A stretch of DNA of 64,000 nt, from the NCBI RefSeq assembly GCF_000005505.3, contig NC_016133.3, forward strand, positions 14,942,001-15,006,000. Reading direction: 5' to 3'. The stretch comes from Brachypodium distachyon. Its lineage: Eukaryota > Streptophyta > Magnoliopsida > Poales > Poaceae. Of the stretch, positions 11,489-21,948 are shown one piece after another. Below the pieces are notes generated by a model. That model did not search any database. It was given only the letters and a program-made list of their open reading frames with translations, and was not told the origin of the DNA. The position numbers and the translations under genes are program-made. Positions within the stretch are counted from its first letter, which is position 1. Every line of letters starts with the position of its first letter.

Positions 11489-12975
11489 AAATGCACCGTT
11501 AGTCACTGAACTTGTGTTGCCCGTACAATCTAGTCCTTATATTCTGAAAATGCTTGTTTGGGTCATCGAACTAAAAAATACGGTGCAATACGATCCTATA
11601 TGGCAGAGAGACATGTATTTTGCTGACATGGCGGCTTTTTGACAAACAAGGCCCACAGACTGGCAGGTATTGGGTGATGACATTTTTACAGAAACCCCCC
11701 TGCAACTCTCCCCTCAAGTCAAATCCCAAGCCATGACCAGTTCCGGCAACAGCACGTGAGCGAGGGTCGCGGCGGTTGTTCTTCCCAAGCGGTGGTGGGG
11801 GAGCAAGCGCAGAGCAGCATCACAGCGCGTGCGCGAGGGTGATGGCGTCGGGCTAAGCAGCGCAAAGAGTGGCGCGGAAAGCATCAGCTTTTTTCCCTCA
11901 TCGATCCCTTCCTCGCACGCACGTGCGGGTGCAACCCCGTGGGTCCCTTCGCCGGAGTCCGCCGGTTTCTCGTCACCGCGGGCCTCGAGATCCATGTACT
12001 CGGCTTCTTTCGGCGGCAGGGTGGAGAAGCGGGAGGAGGAGAAGAGAGGGAAGGGCCTCACCAAACCGCGGCCGCCCTCAAGATCAACCTCCTACTCCGC
12101 TCCTGTCTAGTGGCTAGCTCCGCCCATTGTTTGCTCTCTTCCTGAGCTCCGGCGTCGTGCGCCACCTAGGCGTGCAGCCCGGACGCACCAGCGCTGCCAC
12201 AAATTTTCCTGCACCGTCACCCCCGAGGACTCCGACGCTCTGATGACCGTCGTCATCCTCCTTGCCTGCAGAGGCCGGAAAAAGGGCGAAGCGGCGTCGA
12301 GCTGGGATGCCGGAAAAAGCTAGCAGGAAAAAGGGCGAAGTGGCATGGGCGGAGCTGGAGCGGACGCGGGCCGGCCGGCATGGGCGGAACTGCGGCGGCG
12401 GCATGGGCGGGGTTGGCCGAAGCACTGCCAGAGCTGGAGCGTGCGCGGGCATGCCGGGCGGATCTGCGGCCTGGGCGGATCAGGCCGAGGCGCTGCCGGA
12501 GCGGGAGCGGGCGCGTCGCACGGAGCTGCGGCAGAGGCAGGCGACGGTGCGTGCGTGGTGGGCCGAGGCACTCGCGCTGCTGGAGCGGGCGGGGGCGCGC
12601 GGGGCGCGCGACCTGGAGCGTGCCCGAGGACGAGATGCTGGCACACTCCGGCGACGGGACCCAAAGGAAGGACGGACGGGACCAGGGTCTCCGGCTCTCC
12701 GCGCGGCTCCGTCAGACGCGTCTCCCTCGCGCACGCTCTGTTTCTCATTGGTGCTATGAGCAGCAGGGGAGTAAATGCAGGGGGTTTGTGTAAAAACGTG
12801 ATACCCGTCATTTTGTGGGCCATGTGTGTCAGGAGCCGTCGGTTAAGCAACATACGTATCTCTCAGCCGTATAGTATCGTATTGTACCGTATTTTTTAGT
12901 TCGGCGACCCACGCGACCGTTTTCAGAGGACGACTAGATTGAACATGCAACTCGGTCTTCCGTGCTTTGCATGTG
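11489..12975. mobile_element. Pack-MULE-like element with long inverted repeats
   Basis: Terminal inverted repeats of about 200 bp: left about 11500-11712, right about 12735-12960. The left repeat contains CGAACTAAAAAATACGGT and the reverse complement of the right repeat contains the same string, with good similarity continuing outward to CAATCTAGTC and inward to the run of Cs near 11695. The enclosed 1 kb (11715-12735) is very GC-rich and unlike the AT-rich terminal repeats, the usual appearance of a Mutator-like element that has captured host gene DNA. Outer ends and the expected 9-bp target duplication could not be fixed. No transposase is present. Confidence 0.7.
11715..12735. other. GC-rich cargo of the Pack-MULE-like element
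   Basis: Captured or composite GC-rich DNA. On the plus strand an open frame at 12262-12759 shows a quasi-repeated pattern (ELERTRA, LPELERARA, LPERERARRTEL, LLERAGARGARDLERA), suggestive of a charged helical segment. Other frames over the same bases are also open, so translation is not demonstrated. I do not recognise the source gene. Confidence 0.35.
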
Positions 12976-12989
12976 TGGGTCCCACCTTG

Positions 12990-13400
12990 TGTTCCGGGCA
13001 ACTGGACCGTCTTGACTTAATTAAGCTTCCAATGGGTCCAACCAATAAAACAGCAAGTCGCAGATCACGTCGGCGTCGCCGGCGGCGGGGGAAAAAAAAA
13101 GCGCTGGCCAGCAGGCGACACACAGGGCAGCAGCTGGCTACACTGCAGTCTAGAGGAGGAGGAGGACTGGAGTTACCTCTTGTCTTGTGGTATAAGCTGC
13201 TGCCACCGCCGCCTGCCGCTCAAGTGTACAGCTCCTCTGCTCCGTCTTCGTATAGCCGTAGATGTCGAGAAGGCCACCTACCAGAATGCTGCAGCAGCGC
13301 TAGGATATATACACGGCTCGTGGCATGTGCAAAAAGCAAAGATATACGAGCGGTGTGCTAGCTAGGCTTCTGCACCGTCCGATCGGGATCGCACGCGTGG
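12990..13400 (-). promoter_or_regulatory. Orphan promoter plus first-exon module
   Basis: Read on the minus strand: a motif ending GGTGCAGAAGCCTAGC (13355-13385), a TATA-like GTGTATATATCC (about 13303-13314), an exon-like segment with CGAAGACGGAGCAGAG, and then AAGACAAGAG|GTAACTCC with the donor at 13176. The same order is seen on the plus strand before K2 (17020-17384) and K7 (61210-61592). No kinase exon of matching orientation follows before the Pack-MULE-like element, so this copy appears detached. Confidence 0.55.
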
Positions 13401-13847
13401 GGTATGTCGGCGAGCGGACTGACGTGGAGTGGATCAGTGGAACACGCGCGCTCCTTTGAATTGATAATCTGTTTAACACCGCAAGCGCCAAAAATCGTGT
13501 CTGCCAGTTGCGACATTTTGCAATAGACTCCCTGCTGTTGCTGTACTGCACGACACCAACTTTTGCCCTCAATTCGATCGCATCGGTCGCTGCCATGCCA
13601 TTTGACCATTGCCATACAATCTCTTCTACACCAAGGATGCATGCTGACCAAAAAACAGAAAAACAAAAATCTCAAGGATGCTACGGAGAGCAAGGCGCAA
13701 ACCAGGTTTACTTTTCTTCTTCTGATTTTTCCTTCCGTTCCAATGTAAATACTTCTTTTAGATACTAGTATTTCGATCAACAATTACTCTACCGGTATAA
13801 AATCATACGGAGTAATCATCAGTTAATACTTTTTAGAACAAATCTAG

Positions 13848-13979
13848 TACTCCCTTCAATCCATGTTACTTGTCTCAAATTTGCTCAAATATAGCCATAG
13901 GGGTGTATCTAATCTATATGTTTTAAAAGCGTCTAAATACATGTAATATTTCGACAAGTAATATGGATTTGAGGCAGTA
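13848..13979. mobile_element. Stowaway-type MITE
   Basis: Starts TACTCCCTTCAATCCATGTT and ends with the imperfect inverse AGTAATATGGATTTGAGGCAGTA; internal text such as TTTTAAAAGCGTCTA and ATATTTCGACAAGTA is shared with the MITEs at 39513 and 61241. About 132 bp. Confidence 0.75.
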
Positions 13980-14379
13980 GCATTAGTTTCTGAGTACTAC
14001 ATAGGTAATTACTAGAATAATTGTTTGCCGCAAACTTGTCATAATGAAACAAAATTTCCATATATATTGGAACGAAGGTTTATATGAAAAATTATCTAAT
14101 AGGATCACTGGCTCGAATTGGGTGACTCAGTTCCACTATGTCACATCTCGCAACCCAACCTAGAACAAATAGAGAATTTCATATTTCCCATTCAAATTCT
14201 GCCTAGAAGTCCGAATGCCACTAGGAATTTTCTTGTTGCATGGGGTACAAATATGTCACCATCATTAGTTGACCGTTAAGTGAGAGATGAAAAGACAATT
14301 TTGTCTTAAATACATTGATTTTTTTTTTCATTTACAATAAAGTACTCATTTTAGAGAAATTATAATTCAGGCCTCGCCG

Positions 14380-14880
14380 CCACGTGCCAGAAGGTCTGCA
14401 ACGTTGCGGACGCGCCCGTGGAGATCAAGCGCATGATCCAGGGGATCACCGTGGGTGAGCGTGAGACGACGTCGGTCAGTCAGTCAAGGGCGCGTCGAGC
14501 CGGCCGGACGGATCGCCTCTCAATCTCGTTCCCGGGCAGCCTGGGCCCTCGACGTACCTACTTGAAACTTCCGTGCTCCAGGCTATTCATGCATGCTGCT
14601 GTCTGTTTCGCGTCGCGGACTGAAATGTCGACCTCTTTTGACAGTCCTCGTTTGCCAAATTGATGCTGCCCGCCCTCGGAGTACCTTTGTTGCCCGCCTC
14701 TGTACGTGTCGCCGGCGTCTGCTTTGGGCGCCGCCATCGCCTCCGTATTAGGGTGGGACCCACGTGCAACTAAACAGAGTACGTGCCAAGTTGGCCGAAA
14801 AAAGCAGAGGTCAAAACGGTGGGGTAGGACGATTTTCGGATCCCCCAAGGAACAGGACCTAAATAAATCCTTAATTTTTT
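14380..14880 (+). repeat. Orphan GC-rich block related to the K2 leader intron
   Basis: Matches about 17750-18040 in the K2 5' region, sharing CTCGCCGCC, GACGCGCCCGTG, TTCGCGTCGCGG, CGACCTCTTT and GGGTGGGACCCA-like stretches in the same order and orientation. The first part (14383-14455) has a clean plus-strand frame containing ADAPVEIKRMIQGITVG followed by a GTGAGC donor-like site, so it may retain an exon fragment of some host gene. I do not recognise that gene. Confidence 0.45.
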
Positions 14881-14969
14881 TTAACTCCATTCGGAAATAA
14901 GGATTTGTCAAATTATGGAGCAATTTTATTTACAGTGAACAAAATGCTAGTCCCATTAAACAACACTAA

Positions 14970-16500
14970 GTAAAATTCATTTTTTTTAGAGAGATCACTG
15001 GAGGATCCCCACCTGAATATATTCCCAAAGAAGGCCCGAGGGGCAAGACACCTAGCCGGAGCAAGGAACACTGAAAAACCAGTACATAAATACAACGCAA
15101 CGCAAAAAAAGAAAACTCGTAAACACACTAGGAGACTCCAATTGCAGCACATGTCATGTTGTAGCCAATGAAACCGGTCGACGAGCAGAGAAGGGGGCTG
15201 ACGATGGCCGCACAAACGCCTGAAGACAGCATAGAAACGAACTTTGAGCCACAACGTCGAGCCGTTCCAAACAATTCCAACGACCAGCAGGCAAGACAAC
15301 CCGAACTAGCTCCAATCAACTGTTATACCATCCCCAACCCACTGCCGCCACACACACACCGCCGGATGAAATCCGGGGGTGGTTGGTGAGTACGGGTGGG
15401 AGAGGAGAAGGGTCAAGCTCCTTGATCCCCCACAGATGGATTGGGGAAACATCCACAATGGAAGAACGTGATCGAATTAAAAGAGAGTGCTGCAGTGAAA
15501 TCATCCCCACGAGATGGGAAGACATAGCCCATGAGGGAGTGTAAATGAAAGCACATGCAACGGCCGATTGGAGACAACAAGGGCAATGAAGCTGTGGTGC
15601 GGACATGTACCAAGCTTGAACAAGGTGGCGAGTAACTCGGAGGGACTACGAGAGCGAGCAATACGAAAGATGGAGGAATGGAGATTTAAGTTTGAGCCAC
15701 CAATGATTATGGATAGGGGCGGAGGTGGAAGATCGGATTCTCGGAACATGAAAACGTAGCCGGCACTCTCTCTCTCTCTCCCTTTCCCTCCCTCTCTCTC
15801 TCTATCACGGCCACCACCAAGAAGAGGATGACGCCTCCATGGCTGCCATCTGCAGACCATGGATCTTGGAGCACATCACAGGGTGTACAGAGACTTCCGG
15901 ATCCAAACCACGGCAACAGCCGTTAGGCGGTGCCGCCACCATGGTTGCCATCTGCATACCATGATTACCGAGGGGCATGGCAAAACCACAGCCGACGGAG
16001 GGAGGGACGAGGACAAAATAGGAGAGCACGTAGCATCCACCCAAATTAGCATGAAACACCAGATTGTCATTCATTGGATTTGTGGGCACCGGATATGGAA
16101 GCGAGGAGGTGATTGGTGGCAGAGCTCTTCAGCCGTCCCCAGCCCGACGGGAAAGGGGGGGGGTTGCGACGGCGAAGCGAATGGCGGTGGATCTGGGGAG
16201 GAGACCGATGGATCTGGCCGTGGGCGGCTCGACGACAATGAGCTCGAAGACATAGGGTGTCGGCGTGATGGTGGATGTGCATGAGGTGGAGGAGGCGAGC
16301 GTTCTCGGGGCTAAGCCTCGCCGCCGCCTTCTTCGGCCGCGCTCCGGGCTTGCCGAAGGCGGCCTCATGCAGCGGCGAGGGAGGAGAGGCGAGGGGAGGG
16401 TGGCGGCGGTGGTAGGTTTTTCGCCCCTTGAGTCGCCAAGCCAGGCGACGCGAGGGAGGAGATAAGTACTCTTTTGACCGCCTAAAGTAAAATTCCTGTA
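14970..16500. other. Unassigned, possible minus-strand retroposon tail
   Basis: On the minus strand the sequence reaches GATCTCTCTAAAAAAAATG at about 14990-14975, which could be the poly-A end of an old retroposon extending up to about 15.7 kb, but no reverse transcriptase, A/B boxes or LTR can be identified. A CT-rich run lies at 15765-15806. A diverged repeat of a CATGGYTGCCATCTGCA-like segment occurs at 15838 and 15940. From 16.1 to 16.46 kb the DNA is GC-rich with no supported gene. Confidence 0.35.
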
Positions 16501-16959
16501 AAAATGTCCTCAATTTTGCCCAGCCGACGCCTACATAAGTACTGATTGCAGCTTTCCGTGAGAGTCAACTACAATATACCAGTGAAATTAAAATAGGCCA
16601 CAAGTTTAAGAAAGAACCACCCACAACTTTTGGAGATTTTTCCTCCATATTATTTATTAGGTGTTCCTCTCCAATTAATAACTGAACTTTTGGTTAAAAG
16701 AAACAGAAATAAGGGGTTGAAGGAGAGCCCTTGGATTGAGATTGGATGGCAGATTTTATGAGCTAGGACGACAATAACAACGCCGCTGCAGACGGGTGAT
16801 TAATTTAATTTATGGGGTCTGTTTGCCTTTTTTTAAAAATGGGTCAACCTACGTGACACATGGAATACCGTTCACGCGGCGCTTCTTTCCCCGCTCGGTT
16901 CGACCGCCCGAGCAGGGGGAGCAGCACATGCAGCAGGGCAAAATGTGTCTCGACCTGCT

Positions 16960-17180
16960 GCTCGCCCACGTTGGCGTCGGACGAGTCATCCTAGGGCGAG
17001 CGCGAGTGCGCGGCAATCGGACGGCGCAGAAGCCTAGCATGATTGTGTTTGAATCGGCGGAGGCCACGCGTTTCGTTCCAAGGCAGCGGTATCGGCGACG
17101 CGCGCGATCCCATGGCCAGCGACGAGTTGCGCGGCAATCGGACGGCGAAGAAGCCTAGCACTGGTAGAATTATAAAACAA
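16960..17180 (+). promoter_or_regulatory. Promoter-like region of K2
   Basis: Two tandem copies of a CAATCGGACGGCG(C/A)AGAAGCCTAGCA-like motif (about 17015-17040 and 17133-17160), followed by AATTATAAAAC at about 17167-17177 as a TATA-like box. K7 has the same paired motif at about 61070-61095 and 61208-61233, and detached minus-strand copies occur near 13.37 and 46.77 kb. The conserved position just ahead of the exon-like segment is the reason for calling it a promoter. Confidence 0.5.
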
Positions 17181-17199
17181 ATCTGCCGATGTTCTGACA

Positions 17200-17384
17200 C
17201 TCCACCATGACTTGTTCTCAATTGTCTAATATTAGTACTACTAGTTCTGCTGCTGCCTTCTGGTATAACTCGCCTTTTGGACATCGACGAGTACGAAGAC
17301 GAAGCAGAGCAGCAACCTTGAAGAACGGCCCCGCCGGCGGCAGCAGCCAGCAGCTTGTACTCATACAAGAAAGAAGAGTATAAG
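17200..17384 (+). other. Probable non-coding first exon of K2
   Basis: Conserved with 61440-61592 (K7) and, on the minus strand, about 13275-13177. It carries a CGAAGACGAAGCAGAGCAGC-like stretch and ends AGAGTATAAG|GTAACT with a donor at 17385. No frame runs from here into the kinase exon, so it is probably 5' UTR. Confidence 0.4.
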
Positions 17385-18261
17385 GTAACTGTTCCTCCTC
17401 TAGAGTGCTTGATTACCGAGTTTTGGGTTTTCGAGTTGGTCTTGTTAAGTTTGGCGGGCAATCGCGGCCGTTGGCGGCGAGTTGGACCGACGAGGGAGGC
17501 GGTTCAAGGTGTTGGACGTGGACGGCAACGCCTTGGAAGAGGAAATGAGGCCATGACCATGAGGGAGGCCTCGTTCCAGGTGTTTGACATGGACCGCCGG
17601 GTCACCCATGGAGTTCGCTGTGCAGTGCAGGGCATGGACGGCGGTGGCGAGCAAGCGAAGATGAAGAAGGCATCGTTCGAGGTGTTGGGGACGCGCGCGG
17701 CTGCGGGTTCGTATTGGCAGAGGAGGTGCTTGATCGAGAAGCTAGCGGCGGCGCCTCGAGGCCGGCAGCCTCGCCGCCGCGGACGCGCCCGTGCCTGCTC
17801 CAGAGTCCAGGCTCGTCTTTGTTCCGTCGCCGTTAAGCGTCAAATGCTCTGCTTCGCGTCGCGGGTCACCACGGAGCTGAAATTTCGACCTCTTTCCAGA
17901 CTGCCGGAATTGAGGTTCACCGTGCCTCTGTGTCGCCGGAATTCTGTTTTTGGGCCGCCGCCGCTGCCGACGTGATCTTCGTACTAATCGCAGTGCTACG
18001 GGTGGGACCCAAACAACTAAAAATCAAAATTTGTCCACTTGGCGATAACGCAGGGTGGGACCTCAAAACACGCGCCGTCTCTGTCTCTCTTCCCCCCCCT
18101 GGCTTGTTGGGACACACATTCGACTAATAAAATCCGCTGCTCTGTCTCTCTTTCCACCGGGCCCGTGGTATCCATCCATCCCCGCTTCTTCATGTCTGTC
18201 AATCAATGGATCAATAGAAAAAAGCTTCTGGTCAAAAGGGTCGCCCTCCCAACGCCGGATC

Positions 18262-18300
<39 letters not shown>

Positions 18301-18350
18301 CCACCGGCTTCATACGGCGGCACTGCCCCGGACCGGCTTAGGTATGTCAC
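17385..18350 (+). other. Presumed first leader intron of K2
   Basis: GC-rich to 17960, then mixed. The 17500-17690 stretch holds three related plus-strand peptide-like segments: an FKV-LDVDG-like segment that needs a one-base shift, EASFQVFDMDR, and KASFEVLGT. A related segment with FKLYLDVAGDEE occurs in the K7 unit at 61725-61765. They could be relics of a captured exon. No intact protein is present. Confidence 0.35.
18263..18297. repeat. (CT)n microsatellite
   Basis: About 17 CT units in the K2 leader region; the K7 unit has a shorter CT run at the corresponding place (62155-62185). Confidence 0.95.
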
Positions 18351-18602
18351 ACTGGAGTGAGCCGAACAAGCCCTCAGGCGGTCAGGCCACAGCTTGTCGG
18401 CGGCCGGATCGATGGGGAGGCCGGATCTGCCCAATCATCATGCCTCCAGGTCTCCACCCCTCGTGGCGGCGACCATTCTCTTTTCCAATCGGTGGCGGCA
18501 GCATCGACGATCTTGCTCGAGCTGCGCCCGATGGGGGAGAGGAGGGACAAGAGACGGTTTTTTTTTTCCTAATAATTCTTCATACCCGGCTACTAGCTTC
18601 AG
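18351..18602 (+). other. Second leader segment of K2, donor at 18603
   Basis: GC-rich segment conserved at K5 (40132-40345, minus), K7 (about 62190-62243), K3 and K4 (minus). It contains GGCGGCAGCATCGACGATCT and ends TACTAGCTTCAG|GTCGATCC. The CTTCAG|GTCGATYCC junction is kept in all copies, including K3 (24421) and K4 (30010, AAGG variant), as expected for a used splice donor. Joining to the 19522 acceptor in each frame gives early stops, so it is most likely 5' UTR with small upstream reading frames. Confidence 0.45.
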
Positions 18603-19521
18603 GTCGATCCCTGAACCTCTTTTCTCCTTGTTTCCGTTTAATGTATTGTTTAGGGTCCATCCTATAGGCCATACAATGGATAACACCGTTCATATATTCC
18701 ACGAATCGAGCAACAGAAAGTGCACTGATGGCACGAATTTAATTTGGGTTGCTCTGTTTAGGGAAACCAGAATGTTGAGCCGGACACTGCTCATTTCTCA
18801 AAATTGACGGTACAATTAGATCCACAGCACCATTTTAGCACCACAATGAGCTGTATGGGCATGTTAAGAGAGGTAAAATAAACCAGTTTTGTCTTGTCAC
18901 TCTTGGGTCGCAGTGATGTTTATATTGTAGCTTGACTGTTTGACTAGAAAATAACACTTAAGAGGTGATTATGAATTTAAATACTGTTACTAAATTAACC
19001 TGTCATCAATCATTTAAAGACCTACTCAGAGAAGCTTGCACTGGAGTTATGAATAACTCAAAATAAGCACTTTCCCCTGTATGTTCTATAAGAACCTACT
19101 TAGTCATCCAGCTCAACAGAACTCAACTGTCATGGACGTCCGCCTCTAAGCTAGATTCCGTCATGGCCAGCATTACCCTTCCCGAGCTAAACCACCCTTG
19201 CAAATAGGTTCCATAGATATCATAGATGGCATGGTAAGCATACCAAATCAGTGGTCATAGCCAGAAAATCACATTTTGGACCAAAGTGAACCAGCATTTT
19301 AATTTTTAAGAGTACATGAACTTTGGAGTCTGCCCTGCAAGTTTGAGGGGTTGTTACTGTATTTTACTTTGGCTGGTTCAACAGAAATTGATCACATTTT
19401 GGCAATCTATTTGTCATCTGGTTTTCTCATTAAAAGTCAGATTTTTTCGGCCTCGACCTCTTCAGCATAACTTTAGAATAAATTGTTAATTGACACAAAC
19501 TTCTTTATGGGCTAATAGCAG

Positions 19522-20644
19522 GTTGTTGCTATTAGCAGCGTGGAGTTGCAGGTGCTGACGATGAATCTAGGACGTAATTCCTCAATCTGTGGATGCTTCG
19601 GGCTCAACGATGGAAGCGATTGTCACCCTCGTATTTACAATGAGCAAGATATACTTAACAGCCTTGGTGATGGCAATGTTATGAGCAGCATCAATGGTGG
19701 CCCCTGGAGGTCGGTGATGTACCGAGTTCACCTGCAGGACCCTTCTAGGGTGGTGGTTGTCAAGAAGTTGGAGAACAAGACTGCAAGTGCAGTGGATGCC
19801 AGTCTGGACGACCGCTGCCAGTCGGAGGTGAACTTGCTGGACAGCATTTGCCATGACAACATCATCAGTCTTGTAGCTTGCATTCTGAAGGACAACTTCA
19901 TCGTGCTCGTATACGACCACAACGAGAACGGCAGCCTCAACCAGTGGCTGCACTACCCTGAGCTGGCTGCAGAGGGGGTATTGGACTGGCCTACGAGGCT
20001 GGCCATTGCCATCGGTGTCGCCAGAGGGATTTACTACCTACACCACGGACGCAACAACCCCATCGTGCACCACAATATCAACTCGTCTAGCATCTTGCTT
20101 GACAGAGACCTCAAGCCAAAGATCTCAGGTTTCGATTTTGCACGGGTCAACCTTGCCGAACCTGACCAACCGGTCCCAATCTGGGAGCTCACTGCTGGCA
20201 ACATGTTCGGGTATACGGCTCCAGGTGAGATTGATCTACAACTTGCTTGATTTGTCTGCCTAATTACAAGGAGAACATAACTCATATATACATGGATCAA
20301 TTAATGTAACTGCTGCAGAATATATGACTGCGGTGACCTCCAAGGTTGACGTGTACAGCCTCGGTGTGGTGATGCTGGAGCTCGTCACCGGGCGGGTGGC
20401 CAACGAAGCTATAGCAGATGGCCACTTGGCAACCTGGGCAGGTAAACATTGCAACCGTCTGATGAAGAATGTTGTTGATTTCAGCCATGTCATCGACATG
20501 GCCATCTCAGTCCCAGATCGAGTGCGATACTTCAAGGAGATGTTGGCCATGTTCAGGCTAGGCGTGGCTTGCACCGACAAGGACCCACAGGAAAGGCCAC
20601 CCATGCATGAGGTTCTATCCCGCCTCCGCAACCGTGGCCATTGA
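19522..20644 (+). CDS. K2, intact receptor-kinase-derived pseudokinase
   Basis: Exons 19522-20224 and 20319-20644; the 94-bp intron has GCTCCAG|GTGAG and TGCTGCAG|AA boundaries and is phase 1 in the APE glutamate. From the ATG at 19561 the protein is 329 residues. N-terminal part: EQDILNSLGDGN, as in the juxtamembrane end of LRR-XI kinases. The glycine loop is replaced by INGGPWRSVMYRV. Then come VVVVKKL, SEVNLLDSICHDNIISL, ENGSLNQWLH, VLDWPTRLAIAIGVARG, IVHHNINSSSILLD (HRD to HHN), KISGFDFARV (DFG to GFD), MFGYTAPE, KVDVYSLGVVMLELVTGR and DPQERPPMHEVLSRLRNRGH at the C-terminus. The C-lobe is complete, so the fold is likely kept without catalysis. It lies tail to tail with K3, 1.3 kb away. 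No signal peptide or membrane helix. I chose the ATG at 19561 because the frame upstream meets TAG at 19516, just inside the presumed intron. Confidence 0.85.
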
Positions 20645-21948
20645 TTCAGTCCCGCCTGGTATTTATCAACTGTAAGACTATTATTGCTCGTGACTCTCCT
20701 GTGAGAGAGGATAACATAATAAATTGGCTTGTATATGCTCGAATTTGGTCCGCTGTGATTCTTACGATGTATCATGTTTCAGAAATGTTTTCCAAGATTA
20801 ACAAAGTTTTGGTTCCACACATATTTCATAGAAATTTTACAAAGTTGTATATTGTACCTCAAATAGATACCACTCATCTGTTTTAGTTGTTTAAATTGCG
20901 ATGAACCCAATCAAACAGTATGACCCATGACAAAATTATTTAGACGATGCACCCAAAGAACTGGATTGTAGAAACAACTCACTGGGTCATGAAATTTTTT
21001 CCTCATGGACTAGACAGGGGAAATGAACATTTATCGCTATTGTTCCTAACAATTTATGTCAGTGCAGCAAGGGTTTTGGAGGGGAAAGTGAAGAACAATG
21101 AGGAGCCAAGAAGATGGGTGTGTTCTTATTCTTCCAGCCATTTCTGTTAGCACAACCGGAAGTTGAGAGAATGGATACATCAATTCATCTAATCCAACTA
21201 AATCAGAACCCGAAAACAGAAGTTGCAAAATCAGATGCTAGGCTTGTCGTGTCGAGCAAAAGCACCGAGATGTGTCCAATATTATAAATAAAAAACCTCA
21301 GAACTGAACACCTTTTAGATAATGTCGAGATTGGATATATAATTATATAAGGAACTACTAACAAATCTCAGATGTACCAAATTGATGTATATGCTCCCAT
21401 CTTATCTGAAGCGGCGATTCGAGCAAGAGAGCATGTCGGAAGCCGTGGACGCATGGTTAGTGGATCGGCAAAGTGTGGAGACTTTTCCCGCAGTGCTCAA
21501 TTTGTGCTTGAATTTTTGTTCGTGACCCAGTGATTGTTTGTACAATCAGATTATTTGGGTGAATGGTCTAAGTAATTTAACTCTGTTAAATGACAAAAAT
21601 CGATTCATGGAGCTCAAATGCTATTTATTTGACTAAATTTGGGAATGGTACATGGGTCAAATTATGATTCGGTTCATTGCAATGGCAATCTAAAGAAAAA
21701 CTAAAGCAGATGATTTTGTTTCGTGCGTGGTACTACACTACAATTGAAATTTCCCGAAATTTCTATGAAAGATGTGTGAAACTGTGAAACCAAAATTTGT
21801 TTGGATCTTGAAAATCATGTCTGAAACAAACACATCATCGAAACCACGAAGAAACAAATTTGGAACATGTATCAGACATCCGTTGAACAATTTATTAGGT
21901 TATCTGCTCTGACCGTCTCAGAGTTGATAAGCGGCAGGCGAGACCGAA
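20645..21948. other. Convergent 3' region between K2 and K3
   Basis: Non-coding. The left half (around 21.04-21.16 kb) is inverted relative to the K4 3' flank (about 26.66-26.76 kb); the right half matches the K1/K4 3' flank in the K3 orientation. The arrangement fits an inverted duplication of the whole unit. Confidence 0.5.

Noticed and set aside
14913..15299. Minus-strand frame of 128 codons rich in C, F and L
   Set aside because: No conserved domain and it runs through a T/A-rich tail; at best part of an old retroposon.
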